Assembly (NCBI GenBank): GCA_036821485.1
Contig: DAISJM010000042.1
Coordinates: forward strand, 1-28,769
DNA length: 28,769 bases
Direction: 5' to 3'
Source of the DNA: DAISJM01 sp036821485
Lineage (GTDB): Bacteria; Verrucomicrobiota; Kiritimatiellia; CAIQIC01; JAGNIJ01
Shown: piece by piece, positions 9,201 to 16,398 of the stretch
How the letters are laid out: every line of letters starts with the position of its first letter
How positions within the stretch are numbered: the stretch's first letter is position 1
The notes under the pieces: model-generated
What the model was told of the DNA's origin: nothing
Seen by the model: only the letters and a program-made list of their open reading frames with translations
Database searches by the model: none
Program-made: the position numbers and the translations under genes

Positions 9201-9418
9201 CCGGAAACGCTGCCCTCGATGATCTGCGTGATCTTCGTTTCCACGACGCTGGCGGATGCCCCCTCATACGTCGTGCGAACCGTGATAATCGGCGTATCGA
9301 TGTCCGGGTATTCGCGCAAGGGGAGCCGTGTGTAGGCAATGATCCCGAAGGTGACCAGCAGCAGGCTGATCACCGTCGCGAACACCGGCCGCTTGATGGA
9401 GATATCGGTGAGGAACAT
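6281..9418 (-). CDS. RND (HAE1-type) multidrug efflux permease
   Basis: A 1045-residue inner-membrane pump of the AcrB/MexB/MdtB class, which uses the proton gradient to expel substrates taken from the periplasm. It opens with FLTDISIKRPVFATVISLLL, the standard first membrane helix. The proton-relay aspartates are present as D401-D402 in GMVVDDAIIVLENIHR, and the partner lysine as K923 in GLAAKNGILIVEF. Two large periplasmic loops, one after TM1 and one after TM7, make up the docking and porter domains as in the family. Length is normal and no residue of the relay is lost. The gene lies between the adaptor and duct genes with gaps of 21 and 16 bp, so all three components are made together. 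Substrates cannot be read from the sequence. Confidence 0.95.
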   Translation of the reverse strand: MFLTDISIKRPVFATVISLLLVTFGIIAYTRLPLREYPDIDTPIITVRTTYEGASASVVETKITQIIEGSVSGVEGLKTIESTSEDGRSEVSLEFDIKRNIDEAANDVRNKIGRVTDQLPDEANAPEISKRSSSPMPELVIGLVHPTMSQMELTDYADRYLLDRFSVVDGVAQVQIFGEKRYSMRVWLDRRALAARSLTEEDIESALGTENVELPAGRLESQDREFSLRVSRGYRTPDDFRNLVITQGADGYLVRLGDVARIEVAPETLRDSFTADGKNMVGIAVSRQSTANTLSMIKGVKAVMKEMQPTLPQGMEMIPLRDSSVFIEAAVKEVLISLFLAVILVVGIIFIFLGSARAALIPAVTVPLSLVATFIILYALGFSVNLLSLLALVLAIGMVVDDAIIVLENIHRRMEEGEPALLAAFRGAREVGLVVVVTTLVSVAVFMPISLMTGDLGKLFTEFAYAIAGALAFSGLIALTLSPMMCSKMLKPRNEEGVLIRLVDTAFKRIVSVYDRGLRRCTRHPYAALFVLVMLCGLTWVMIGRMQSELEPQEDRAALMVRMTAPEGTGFAASKNYMGQVAERLRRLLGTGEARHILSITPGSRNARGAVNSGIGIVELKPWEERKRTASQIAQELFADLSSVTGVRVFVIQPSGLTTFFGQPVQFVIGGSTYEDLVKWRDIVIRKAKEYPGLIGVDADYKETTPQYRIAVDRDRAAKLGVTSKTIGRTLETMLGSRQVTTYVDNGEEYNVILQGGDEDRRTPSDLQNIYVRSARSGELIPLSNLVHMEEQADAGTLRRYNRVRAITISGSIAPGYSLGDCLSFLEKTVRDELPATATINYKGMSQKFKESSGSMAFVFILALVIAYLVLAAQFESFISPFVIMLTVPMGLFGAAIGMQCLHVTLNIYSEIGLVMLIGLAAKNGILIVEFANQLRDQGVEFEEAVFQAAQLRLRPIAMTGLSTAIGALPLIFATGAGAMSRISLGAVIFFGATSACLLTLFVVPIGYFYMSRSQSSPKALERKLDALQREQKDVAAESTESTAV

Positions 9419-9439
9419 GACAGGCCTCCGTTCGACTGG

Positions 9440-10528
9440 TTAAGGGCCCACCGCTTGCGATTGCACGGCGGTCTCGGCCGGAGCATCGGCCACCCGGACG
9501 GCCGCTCCATCTTTCAGATCCATCAACCCCTCAACGACAATCGTTTCGCCCTCTTTCAGCCCCTCCGGGATCTCCACCCAGCCAATATCGCGCTCACCAA
9601 GCTGCAGTTCGCGCTTCTCCACTGTTCCGTCCGGCTTCAGGACAAAGGCATAGTGCTTGGCCGCATAGGCCAGCAGGGCCTTCTCGGGTATTCCAACAGC
9701 ATCCCTGACATGACTGATCAGGTTCACGGTCAGCAGCATGCCGCCGCGCAGCTTGAGGTCAGAATTCGGAATATGCGCCTGGATCGTGATGGCGCGCGTC
9801 GTCGGATCCACACGGGAATCAATGCTGGCCACGATGCCGGTGAACGTCTGCCCGAGCCACGCCGCACTGTGCGCCTCGATCGTTTGACCAATCGCAATGT
9901 CGGCGAGCAGTGTTTCAGGCACGGCAAAGTCGGCCTTGATCATCTCCAAATCGTCCAGCGTCGTGATCGCCGTCCCGGAGTTGACGAAGGCGCCGGGGCT
10001 GATACGACGAAGACCAAGCAACCCGGCAAAGGGCGCCCTGACTTCCCTGTCCTGAAGTTGTGCCTGTGCGGCCGCGAGCCGGGCTTCCGCCGCCTGCGCG
10101 GCGCTTCGGCGCGTATCCAGTTCCTGTTCCGAGACCATCTGCTTCTCACGCAAGGCCTCGACACGCTTCAACTCCCGGCGCTGCTCATCCAGGCTCACCT
10201 TCGCCTCTTCGACCTGCGCCCGCTCCTCCGCATCGTCGAGTTGAACCAGAAGATCCCCCTTCTTCACCGTCTCCCCACTCTCAAACAACACCTTGCTGAC
10301 CCGCTCCGCCACCGGAGCCGTGATCGTCACCGACTCGTTGGCATAGGCCGTGCCAATAGCTTCAATGCGGGTTGCAAATTGCCGCATGCCAACCTGATCG
10401 ACGATGACCGAGATCTGACCGCCCCTGGCTGCCGGCCCGCGGCCACCCACCTGCCCGAGGAACTTCCTCGCCACCAGCACCAACACCAGCGCTATAGCCA
10501 CCACGGCCAAGCCCTTCAGATATTTCAT
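9440..10528 (-). CDS. RND efflux periplasmic adaptor (membrane fusion protein)
   Basis: A 362-residue adaptor bridging the RND pump and the outer-membrane duct. One N-terminal hydrophobic segment (about residues 4-22) anchors it; there is no lipobox. A biotinyl-lipoyl-like half-motif surrounds VSKVLFESGETVKKGDLLVQLDDAEERAQ, followed by a helical hairpin (about 98-150) and the second lipoyl half, VRAPFAGLLGLRRISPGAFVNSG. Beta-barrel and membrane-proximal domains follow, with the conserved VDPTTRAITIQAHIPN and LRGGMLLTVNL. The start codon overlaps the stop of the TetR gene (ATGA, 10525-10528), so translation is probably coupled to the regulator. Confidence 0.92.
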   Translation of the reverse strand: MKYLKGLAVVAIALVLVLVARKFLGQVGGRGPAARGGQISVIVDQVGMRQFATRIEAIGTAYANESVTITAPVAERVSKVLFESGETVKKGDLLVQLDDAEERAQVEEAKVSLDEQRRELKRVEALREKQMVSEQELDTRRSAAQAAEARLAAAQAQLQDREVRAPFAGLLGLRRISPGAFVNSGTAITTLDDLEMIKADFAVPETLLADIAIGQTIEAHSAAWLGQTFTGIVASIDSRVDPTTRAITIQAHIPNSDLKLRGGMLLTVNLISHVRDAVGIPEKALLAYAAKHYAFVLKPDGTVEKRELQLGERDIGWVEIPEGLKEGETIVVEGLMDLKDGAAVRVADAPAETAVQSQAVGP

Positions 10529-11229
10529 GATCCAGTCCTTCCTGTCTTCTTTCGCATGGAACCTGCTCTGCTCCGGCCTTCGACGCCCCGAATGCCTGCC
10601 AGGCTGAAACGCACAATGTGATCGACCACCGCATCAAGCCCCAGTGTTGTGATGAGCGCCGGAGGCAGCCGGCTCCCGTGCGGCATGCGCTTGCGCTGCC
10701 GCTCACGCAAATGCGGCGCAAAACACTGGGCGTGGATGCTCATGACACAGAGTTGGACACGTTCCTCCCTCGCACCACGGCCCAACAGTTCGCGTACCAC
10801 ATCTCTCAGTCGCCGGCGCAACGGCTCGACCGATCGGCGCAGCACCTCCAGCAAGAGTCCCGTCGGTTGCGCCATCTCCTTGTGCACAATGTCAAACTCC
10901 AGGCTCGCCGGATCCATGATGCGCTGCATCAACGCCCTCACCTGCCCGCGAAGCCGCTCCTCCGCCGGCGCATCGGCGCGCACGCCGCCGTCCGGCGGAT
11001 AGGCCGCCATACTGCGATGGAAGGCATGCCTCCACGCCTCCACATAGAGCTTTCTCTTACTCCCAAAATGGTAGTTCACGGCAGCCACATTGGCCCCTGC
11101 CGACCGGCAGATATCCGCAACCGTGGCGTCACGGAATCCCCGCGCGGCAAACACTTTGCCCGCCGCATCCAGCACGCGTCGCCGGGTCTCCAGTCCATCA
11201 CTTCTCTTTATGACAACGCCATCTCTCAT
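10525..11229 (-). CDS. TetR/AcrR-family repressor of the efflux operon
   Basis: A 234-residue regulator. Residues about 13-60 form the TetR helix-turn-helix, with ETRRRVLDAAGKVFAARGFRDATVADICRSAGANVAAVNYHFGSKRKLY being the textbook pattern. The C-terminal ligand domain (RALMQRIMDPASLEFDIVHKEMAQPTGLL) resembles the CecR/DUF1956 group. It is the first gene of the regulator-adaptor-pump-duct operon and overlaps the adaptor start. It probably represses its own operon through the palindrome at 11232-11249, which ends three bases before the start codon. No ribosome-binding site fits in front of this ATG, so the message may be leaderless; no in-frame alternative ATG or GTG exists before the DNA-binding domain. 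Confidence 0.9.
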   Translation of the reverse strand: MRDGVVIKRSDGLETRRRVLDAAGKVFAARGFRDATVADICRSAGANVAAVNYHFGSKRKLYVEAWRHAFHRSMAAYPPDGGVRADAPAEERLRGQVRALMQRIMDPASLEFDIVHKEMAQPTGLLLEVLRRSVEPLRRRLRDVVRELLGRGAREERVQLCVMSIHAQCFAPHLRERQRKRMPHGSRLPPALITTLGLDAVVDHIVRFSLAGIRGVEGRSRAGSMRKKTGRTGS

Positions 11230-11231
11230 AG

Positions 11232-11249
11232 TTCAAATGTATATTTGAA
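11232..11249 (-). promoter_or_regulatory. Palindromic operator at the TetR gene start
   Basis: TTCAAATGTATATTTGAA is a perfect inverted repeat of 7-bp arms around GTAT, the size and symmetry of TetR-family operators. It lies 2 bp upstream of the start codon at 11229. On the - strand it also contains TATACA, a possible -10 box, while TTGACT at 11270-11265 could be the -35, although the spacing (21 bp to TATACA or 18 bp to AAATAT) is not ideal. A bound repressor would cover the core promoter. Confidence 0.75.
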
Positions 11250-11323
11250 TTACGAGGCACACGGAGTCAACTCGAAACGACACGGGTACAGGAGGATAGA
11301 AGGTCCGGAGAAGGAAAGACGGC

Positions 11324-12544
11324 CTACGCGCCGCCCTCGCGGGTTTTGCGATCGAGTACTTCGCGGATCTGGATCAGCAGGTCTTCGCTCTTGTAGGGTT
11401 TGAAAACAAGGCCCGCAGCACCGGCCTTGATCAGCCGCTCGCTCAGTTCTTCCTGCGCGAACCCGCTGGTGAGAAGAATCGGAACCTCGGCCTTGATGTT
11501 GCGCACCGCGCGGAACGTGGCCTCCCCACCCATCCCCGGCATCACCAGGTCGAGGAATACCAGGCTCACGCGATCCTTGATCTCGCGGAGCAGTTCCACA
11601 CCCTCTTCGCCGGACGCGGCCGACACCACCTTGTAGCCACGTCCCTTCAGGACCTCGACCACCATCTGCCGCACAATCGACTCGTCGTCGATCACGAGCA
11701 CGGTCTCCGTGCCTTCCAGCGTCCGGTTCGCGTCCGCCTCGACATGCTGCGGCTTGGCCGCCAGCACCGGCAGGTAGACATTGAATGTGGCCCCCGGCCC
11801 CTCCCCGCTCTCAATCACCACGTCGCCGTGATGATTGGAGACAATGCCGTAGGCGATCGATAGCCCCAACGCGGAGGCCTCACGCGAAGACTTGGAGGAG
11901 TAGAACGGATCGAAAATGTGCGCCCGCTCGTCGGCTGCAATCGCGCGGCCTGTATCCCGGACGGTCATGCACACGTACTCGACATCCTCCACGGTCACCA
12001 GGATCGCCCGCTCGCGCTCGTTCAACCTGCGGCATTCGGTCGTAACTGTCAGCGTGCCGCCATCCGCCGCCATGGAGTCTGTCGCGCGCTGACAGAGATT
12101 CATCACCACTTGCCGGAGTTGGTCACGATCGCCGGCAACGTCAGGCAGCTCCGGCGACAACGTGCGGTGCACCACGATGTGATGCGGCAGCGAACCCTCC
12201 AGCACATCGAAGACTTCCTCGATCACCGCATTCAGCGAGACCGGCTCCTTGGGAAAGTGCCGGCGGCGCGCGAAGGCCACCAATTGGCGCGTCAGTTCCG
12301 CGCCGCGCAGCGCCGACTGTTCAATCATGCTCAGATCGCGATACAGGTTGGTCCCCGGCTCGGTCTTGGACATGAGATAGGAGGTGAACCCGAGGATACC
12401 GCTCAGCACGTTGTTGAAATCGTGCGCGATCCCACCGGCCAGCAGGCCGACCGACTCCATCCGCTCCGCGTGCCGCCGATGCTCATCCCTCATCACGGCG
12501 AGTTCATCCGGCACTTCCGCTTCCGACTTGGAGTCCTTGTTCAT
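11324..12544 (-). CDS. Hybrid sensor histidine kinase/response regulator with degenerate ATP-binding boxes
   Basis: A 406-residue soluble protein with no membrane segment and no PAS or other sensor domain. The H box GGIAHDFNNVLSGI has its phosphorylatable His at residue 41. The ATPase domain (about 140-262) keeps the overall fold signature but deviates at key sites: the N box reads MNLCQRATDSM with Arg153 where Asn normally binds magnesium, the G1 box reads DTGRAI instead of DTGxGI, and the G2 box reads SALGLS instead of TGLGLS with a preceding Gly also changed to Ala. The C-terminal receiver (about 282-395) is intact: D286-D287, phosphoacceptor D332 in LDLVMPGM, T359 and K382. It may act as a phosphatase or receiver-centred relay protein rather than an active kinase. 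No partner regulator is adjacent. It lies 37 bp after tsaD. Confidence 0.85.
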   Translation of the reverse strand: MNKDSKSEAEVPDELAVMRDEHRRHAERMESVGLLAGGIAHDFNNVLSGILGFTSYLMSKTEPGTNLYRDLSMIEQSALRGAELTRQLVAFARRRHFPKEPVSLNAVIEEVFDVLEGSLPHHIVVHRTLSPELPDVAGDRDQLRQVVMNLCQRATDSMAADGGTLTVTTECRRLNERERAILVTVEDVEYVCMTVRDTGRAIAADERAHIFDPFYSSKSSREASALGLSIAYGIVSNHHGDVVIESGEGPGATFNVYLPVLAAKPQHVEADANRTLEGTETVLVIDDESIVRQMVVEVLKGRGYKVVSAASGEEGVELLREIKDRVSLVFLDLVMPGMGGEATFRAVRNIKAEVPILLTSGFAQEELSERLIKAGAAGLVFKPYKSEDLLIQIREVLDRKTREGGA

Positions 12545-12581
12545 GTCAGCAGCGCAATCCTTTCATCTCCGGGCGGCCGGG

Positions 12582-13631
12582 TCAAACGGAACCGATGACG
12601 AGGTCCGGACGCACATCAAGGCTCCCGTCATCCATGCGAATGATCGCACCCCCGGTGCCGGCCAATCCCGCAATCATCGCGGCATTGTCCGTACAGAATT
12701 CCGGCGCAGCGAGCAACAACGACACGTGGTGTTTCCTGGCCGCATCTTCAAGTTTGCTTCTCAGCCGTTGATTGCGCGCCACACCACCCACACACCCCAG
12801 CGCTGCGTAGCCATCGGCCCGGAGAGCGCGCTCGACCCTCAACAGCAGCGCATCGAATACCGCCTCCTGGTAACTAGCGGCCACGTCTGTCAGTCCCCCA
12901 TTCTCCAGGGCCGCGGGATGATCGCGCAGGTAGTAGAGCAGCGATGTCTTGAGGCCGCTGTAGCTGAAACACAGGTCCCGGTCGAGCTCGCCAAAACGGC
13001 CACCGGGTGTGCGATCCGTCCCCCGCGGGAAACGAATAAATTCCGCGTTGCCGCCGCGCGCAGCCTGCTCGATCGCGGGTCCACCGGGGTAGCCCAGCTT
13101 CATAAGATTGGCGCCCTTGTCGAGCGCCTCGCCCGCGGCATCGTCCATGGTCTGGCCCAAAAGTTTGTATCGCCCCATGCCATCCATGCGAATCAAATAC
13201 GTGTGTCCGCCCGACACCATAAGCACCAGCAACGGGGAACAGCTGGCGGGGCTGGGCGCATGGTCGCCAAGAAACAGGGAGAAGACGTGCGCCTCGATGT
13301 GGTTCACCCCCACGAGCGGTACGCCCAACCGCATGGCCAGCGCCTTGCCCGCGGTAAGCCCGACGAGGAGCGAGGTCGCCAACCCCGGCCCATACGTAAC
13401 CGCGATCCGGTCGATCTCGTTCCAAGCGACGCCGGCCTTTCTCACAGCCTCATCGACCATGCCGGCCATTTCCTCCACGTGACAACGTGACGCGATCTCC
13501 GGTACAACCCCGCCGTACGGACGGTGTTTCAGTATCTGCGTCAGGACGGCATTGGAAAGAACCTGTCTTCCGTCGCGGACCACCGAGGCGGACGTTTCAT
13601 CACAGGACGTTTCTATACCGAGTACGTTCAT
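12582..13631 (-). CDS. tsaD: tRNA N6-adenosine threonylcarbamoyltransferase TsaD
   Basis: A 349-residue member of the universal Kae1/TsaD/YgjD family. TsaD transfers the threonylcarbamoyl group from threonylcarbamoyl-AMP to A37 of tRNAs reading ANN codons, together with TsaB and TsaE (not in the window). The sequence begins MNVLGIETSCDETSASVV, the family signature, and has the metal-binding H111-I-E-A-H115 motif. GPGLATSLLVGLTAGKALA and LVLMVSGGHTYL form the ASKHA ATPase core. The C-terminal GGVARNQRLRS and FCTDNAAMIA blocks are also conserved. Length is normal. It is probably co-transcribed with the kinase downstream and perhaps the protease upstream (40-bp gap). Confidence 0.97.
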   Translation of the reverse strand: MNVLGIETSCDETSASVVRDGRQVLSNAVLTQILKHRPYGGVVPEIASRCHVEEMAGMVDEAVRKAGVAWNEIDRIAVTYGPGLATSLLVGLTAGKALAMRLGVPLVGVNHIEAHVFSLFLGDHAPSPASCSPLLVLMVSGGHTYLIRMDGMGRYKLLGQTMDDAAGEALDKGANLMKLGYPGGPAIEQAARGGNAEFIRFPRGTDRTPGGRFGELDRDLCFSYSGLKTSLLYYLRDHPAALENGGLTDVAASYQEAVFDALLLRVERALRADGYAALGCVGGVARNQRLRSKLEDAARKHHVSLLLAAPEFCTDNAAMIAGLAGTGGAIIRMDDGSLDVRPDLVIGSV

Positions 13632-13671
13632 GGGAAGTAGGTGGCGTCACCCGGGCCGCACAGGGGAGATT

Positions 13672-14982
13672 TCAGCGCTTGTTCCCCGCCATCATCTCGG
13701 CCTGACCCTTCGCCTCAAAAATCATGATGCCCTTGAGGACGACGATGGCGCGTTCAAGTTGGGTATCCACCACCGGTTCCTCGCCGGTCGCATCCTCATC
13801 AGGCAGCGAGTTCTCGCGGCGCGAGCGCTGCAGCAGAAGTTTATGCCAGTCCTCCGGCGGCATGGGCACAACCACGTCAGGTTCGATTCCGCGCTCGTTG
13901 ATCACGCGCTTGCTGGGCGTATAATACTTCGCCGTGGTCAACCGGATGGCCGACCCGTCCTCCAACGGCAACACGCTCTGAACCGAGCCCTTACCGAACG
14001 TCTTTTCGCCGACCAGAATGGCCCGCTTGTGATCCTGCAGCGCGCCCGAAACAATCTCCGACGCGCTGGCACTGCCGCCGTTCACCAGAATGGCAATCGG
14101 AAAATCCATGTAATGCACGCGCCCCTTCGCACGGAACGTCTGCTGCGGCTTGGCGTCGCGCCCCTGCGTGTAGACCACCAGTTCGCCACGCTTGATGAAC
14201 TTCTCGCTCACCTCGATCGCCGAGGTCAGAAGTCCACCCGGATTATTCCGCAGATCGATAATCAGCGCGCGCAGGCCATCGGCCCGCAGTTTGTCCAAGG
14301 CATCCTGCAGCGCCTTCGCGGTAGGTTCGTTGAACTGGACGATGCGGAGATAGCCGATGCCGTCCTCCATCATGGCCACGTCCTTCACGCTGGGCACATT
14401 GATCCGCGCCCGGACAAGTTCCACCGTCTTGATGTCCTGTGACTTCGGACGGAGCACCTTGATGGTCACCTTGGTGCCGGGCGGACCGCGCAGCTTCTTC
14501 ACGGCCTCCTGCAGTGTCACGCCATCGGTGGGCTCATTGTCGATTTCGATGATCTTGTCGCCGGGCAGCAGACCGGCGCGAAATCCGGGGGTATCTTCCA
14601 TCGGGGCGACAATCGTGAGAATGCCATCCTTGATGCTGATGACGATACCGAGGCCGCCGAACTCGCCCGCGGTGTCATCCTTCATCTCCGAGTACACCTC
14701 GGGATCCATGAACTGGCTGTGCGGGTCCAGAGACTGAAGCATCCCGCGCAATGCGCCGTAGATCAGGTCCTTATAGGTGGTCTTATCCTCGTCGACGTAA
14801 TGCTCGCGAACCTGCTCGAGCACCCTCGTGAAGAGCGCCATTTTCTCGTAGGCGGTGTCGCGCTCGCCGCCGGATGGCGTCTGCGAATAGAGACGTGCGC
14901 CGACGAGCAGATTCCCGGCAAGAAGCACAGCGAGAATAGCCCAGCCGATACTGTGTCCGAACGTTCTGGCCCTTGGTTTCAT
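13672..14982 (-). CDS. ctpA: Carboxy-terminal processing protease CtpA (S41 family)
   Basis: An envelope serine protease of about 436 residues. A single N-terminal membrane segment (about residues 12-30) exports or anchors it. A PDZ domain follows (about 110-190: GLGIVISIKDGILTIVAPMEDTPGFRAGLLPGDKIIEID), then the S41 catalytic core. In NGGSASASEIVSGAL and GEKTFGKGSVQS the Ser (residue 306) and Lys (331) are 25 residues apart, the spacing of the Ser-Lys dyad in this family. The ATG at 14982 is preferred for a normal signal segment; an ATG at 15018 with AAGG upstream would add 12 residues, so the start is uncertain. Such proteases trim periplasmic or lipoprotein substrates. The tail after residue 400 is acidic and variable. 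Confidence 0.93.
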   Translation of the reverse strand: MKPRARTFGHSIGWAILAVLLAGNLLVGARLYSQTPSGGERDTAYEKMALFTRVLEQVREHYVDEDKTTYKDLIYGALRGMLQSLDPHSQFMDPEVYSEMKDDTAGEFGGLGIVISIKDGILTIVAPMEDTPGFRAGLLPGDKIIEIDNEPTDGVTLQEAVKKLRGPPGTKVTIKVLRPKSQDIKTVELVRARINVPSVKDVAMMEDGIGYLRIVQFNEPTAKALQDALDKLRADGLRALIIDLRNNPGGLLTSAIEVSEKFIKRGELVVYTQGRDAKPQQTFRAKGRVHYMDFPIAILVNGGSASASEIVSGALQDHKRAILVGEKTFGKGSVQSVLPLEDGSAIRLTTAKYYTPSKRVINERGIEPDVVVPMPPEDWHKLLLQRSRRENSLPDEDATGEEPVVDTQLERAIVVLKGIMIFEAKGQAEMMAGNKR

Positions 14983-15118
14983 GCAGTTCAGATTCACAGC
15001 GCCCCGTGGCGCGCGCATCCGAGTGACCTTAGCCCAAACCGGTACCCATTGCAACTTCCGTTGAGTCGACGCGCGTTCCCCCTACCCGGCCGCCTGAAAA
15101 TGTTGTATCCTGCTCCGC

Positions 15119-16300
15119 ATGACGGCACCAGACGACAACGGATTCGACGAGGGCAGAAGTCCCCGGCAGGATCGCGCAGGCAGTCCACCGTCCGGTCGTG
15201 GCCCTGCAACAGGACGGCAGGATAAGGCCCGCGAAAAGACCGTCATTTCTTTTGCGCAGAAACCCGCGCAGGACATGTTCGCCAACAATCTCAAGATCCT
15301 CGGCATCTTCATCGCCGGCATCGTACTCCTTGTCGTCATCGCCTACGCGTTCTCCTCGCACAGTTGGGATGCCAAACGCGCACGCGTTGCCCGGACCCAA
15401 CCGACAGAACTTTCATCCACCGCCTCCGGCCGCAGCGAGAAGCGTCAGCGCAACCTGCAGATTCCGCTGCCGGGCGAAAGCCAAACCCCCTCGGCCGAAG
15501 TGCTGCGCGAAGCATCGGTACTCGCCCGGCGCGGTGAGACCCTCGAGGAGGCGGGCGACCTGGTCGGCGCTGCCGAGGCGTTTCAGGCCGCGCTGGGGAC
15601 GTGGCCCAACCTGGCCCAGGTGCGCGGCCGGCTCGGCCGCCTTTACCTCCGGCTGAGCGATTTCCCCAAGGCACAGACCGTGCTCGAAACGGCCACCGAG
15701 CAGAATCCCGCTTCCGCAGGACTGATGAACGACCTTGGCGTTTCTCATTTCCAGCAGCAGCGGACCGATGTGGCCGCACGCATGTTCGCCGCTGCCCTGC
15801 AGCTCGATCCCGAGCTCCCCGAAGCGCTTTTCAACATGGCGCTCTGCCAACTGGCGCGCTCTGACAACCCGCGCGCGGCGGATTTCCTCGACCGATACCT
15901 GATGTTGAGGCCGGATGACCCCAAGGCCCTGAAGGAACGGGCCTTCATCGATGCCGTGGATGGCAATTACTCCAATGCCATGAATCGCCTGCATCAGGCT
16001 ATTGCCACCGACCCGGCATGGCCCCCCCTCTATTACAACGCTGCTGCCACTGCAGCCTTGATGGGCAGCACGGAGGATGCGATAAAGCATCTGGAAAAGG
16101 CGGAGCAATTGACGTCGCCGGCGGCCGTGTACCTGATGTACCAGCAGCCTGCGTTCGATCAGGTGCGGCGGGCAGAGACCGGTATATCCTTTGAGAAGGC
16201 TTTGCTGGAGCGAGCCCGGGCGCAGAAGAACATCGATGCTGTAAGTGCTCGGACCGTGCTGAAAACAACCGAGCCCATGATATCGGGATTGGTACCATAA
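15119..16300 (+). CDS. Membrane-anchored TPR protein (first of a pair)
   Basis: A 393-residue protein: a polar, charged N-terminal tail of about 55 residues, one membrane helix (NNLKILGIFIAGIVLLVVIAYAF, about 55-78), a low-complexity linker, then tetratricopeptide repeats from about residue 130. Repeat signatures include EEAGDLVGAAEAFQAALGTWP, PASAGLMNDLGVSHFQQQR and PEALFNMALCQLARSD. The topology would put the TPR part in the periplasm. TPR domains bind other proteins, so a scaffold role is likely, but no specific function is recognised. It is divergent from ctpA (136-bp gap) and runs directly into a second gene with the same layout, so the two products may act together. The ribosome-binding site is weak. 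Confidence 0.85.
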   Translation: MTAPDDNGFDEGRSPRQDRAGSPPSGRGPATGRQDKAREKTVISFAQKPAQDMFANNLKILGIFIAGIVLLVVIAYAFSSHSWDAKRARVARTQPTELSSTASGRSEKRQRNLQIPLPGESQTPSAEVLREASVLARRGETLEEAGDLVGAAEAFQAALGTWPNLAQVRGRLGRLYLRLSDFPKAQTVLETATEQNPASAGLMNDLGVSHFQQQRTDVAARMFAAALQLDPELPEALFNMALCQLARSDNPRAADFLDRYLMLRPDDPKALKERAFIDAVDGNYSNAMNRLHQAIATDPAWPPLYYNAAATAALMGSTEDAIKHLEKAEQLTSPAAVYLMYQQPAFDQVRRAETGISFEKALLERARAQKNIDAVSARTVLKTTEPMISGLVP

Positions 16301-16398
16301 AGAAGAACGCCAAAACGCCTGACCGCCAGGCCGAGCGCGCAAGCAACGCGACGCAGGATATCTACGGCACCGATCGCCGCAGCAGGCATACCGCCCCC

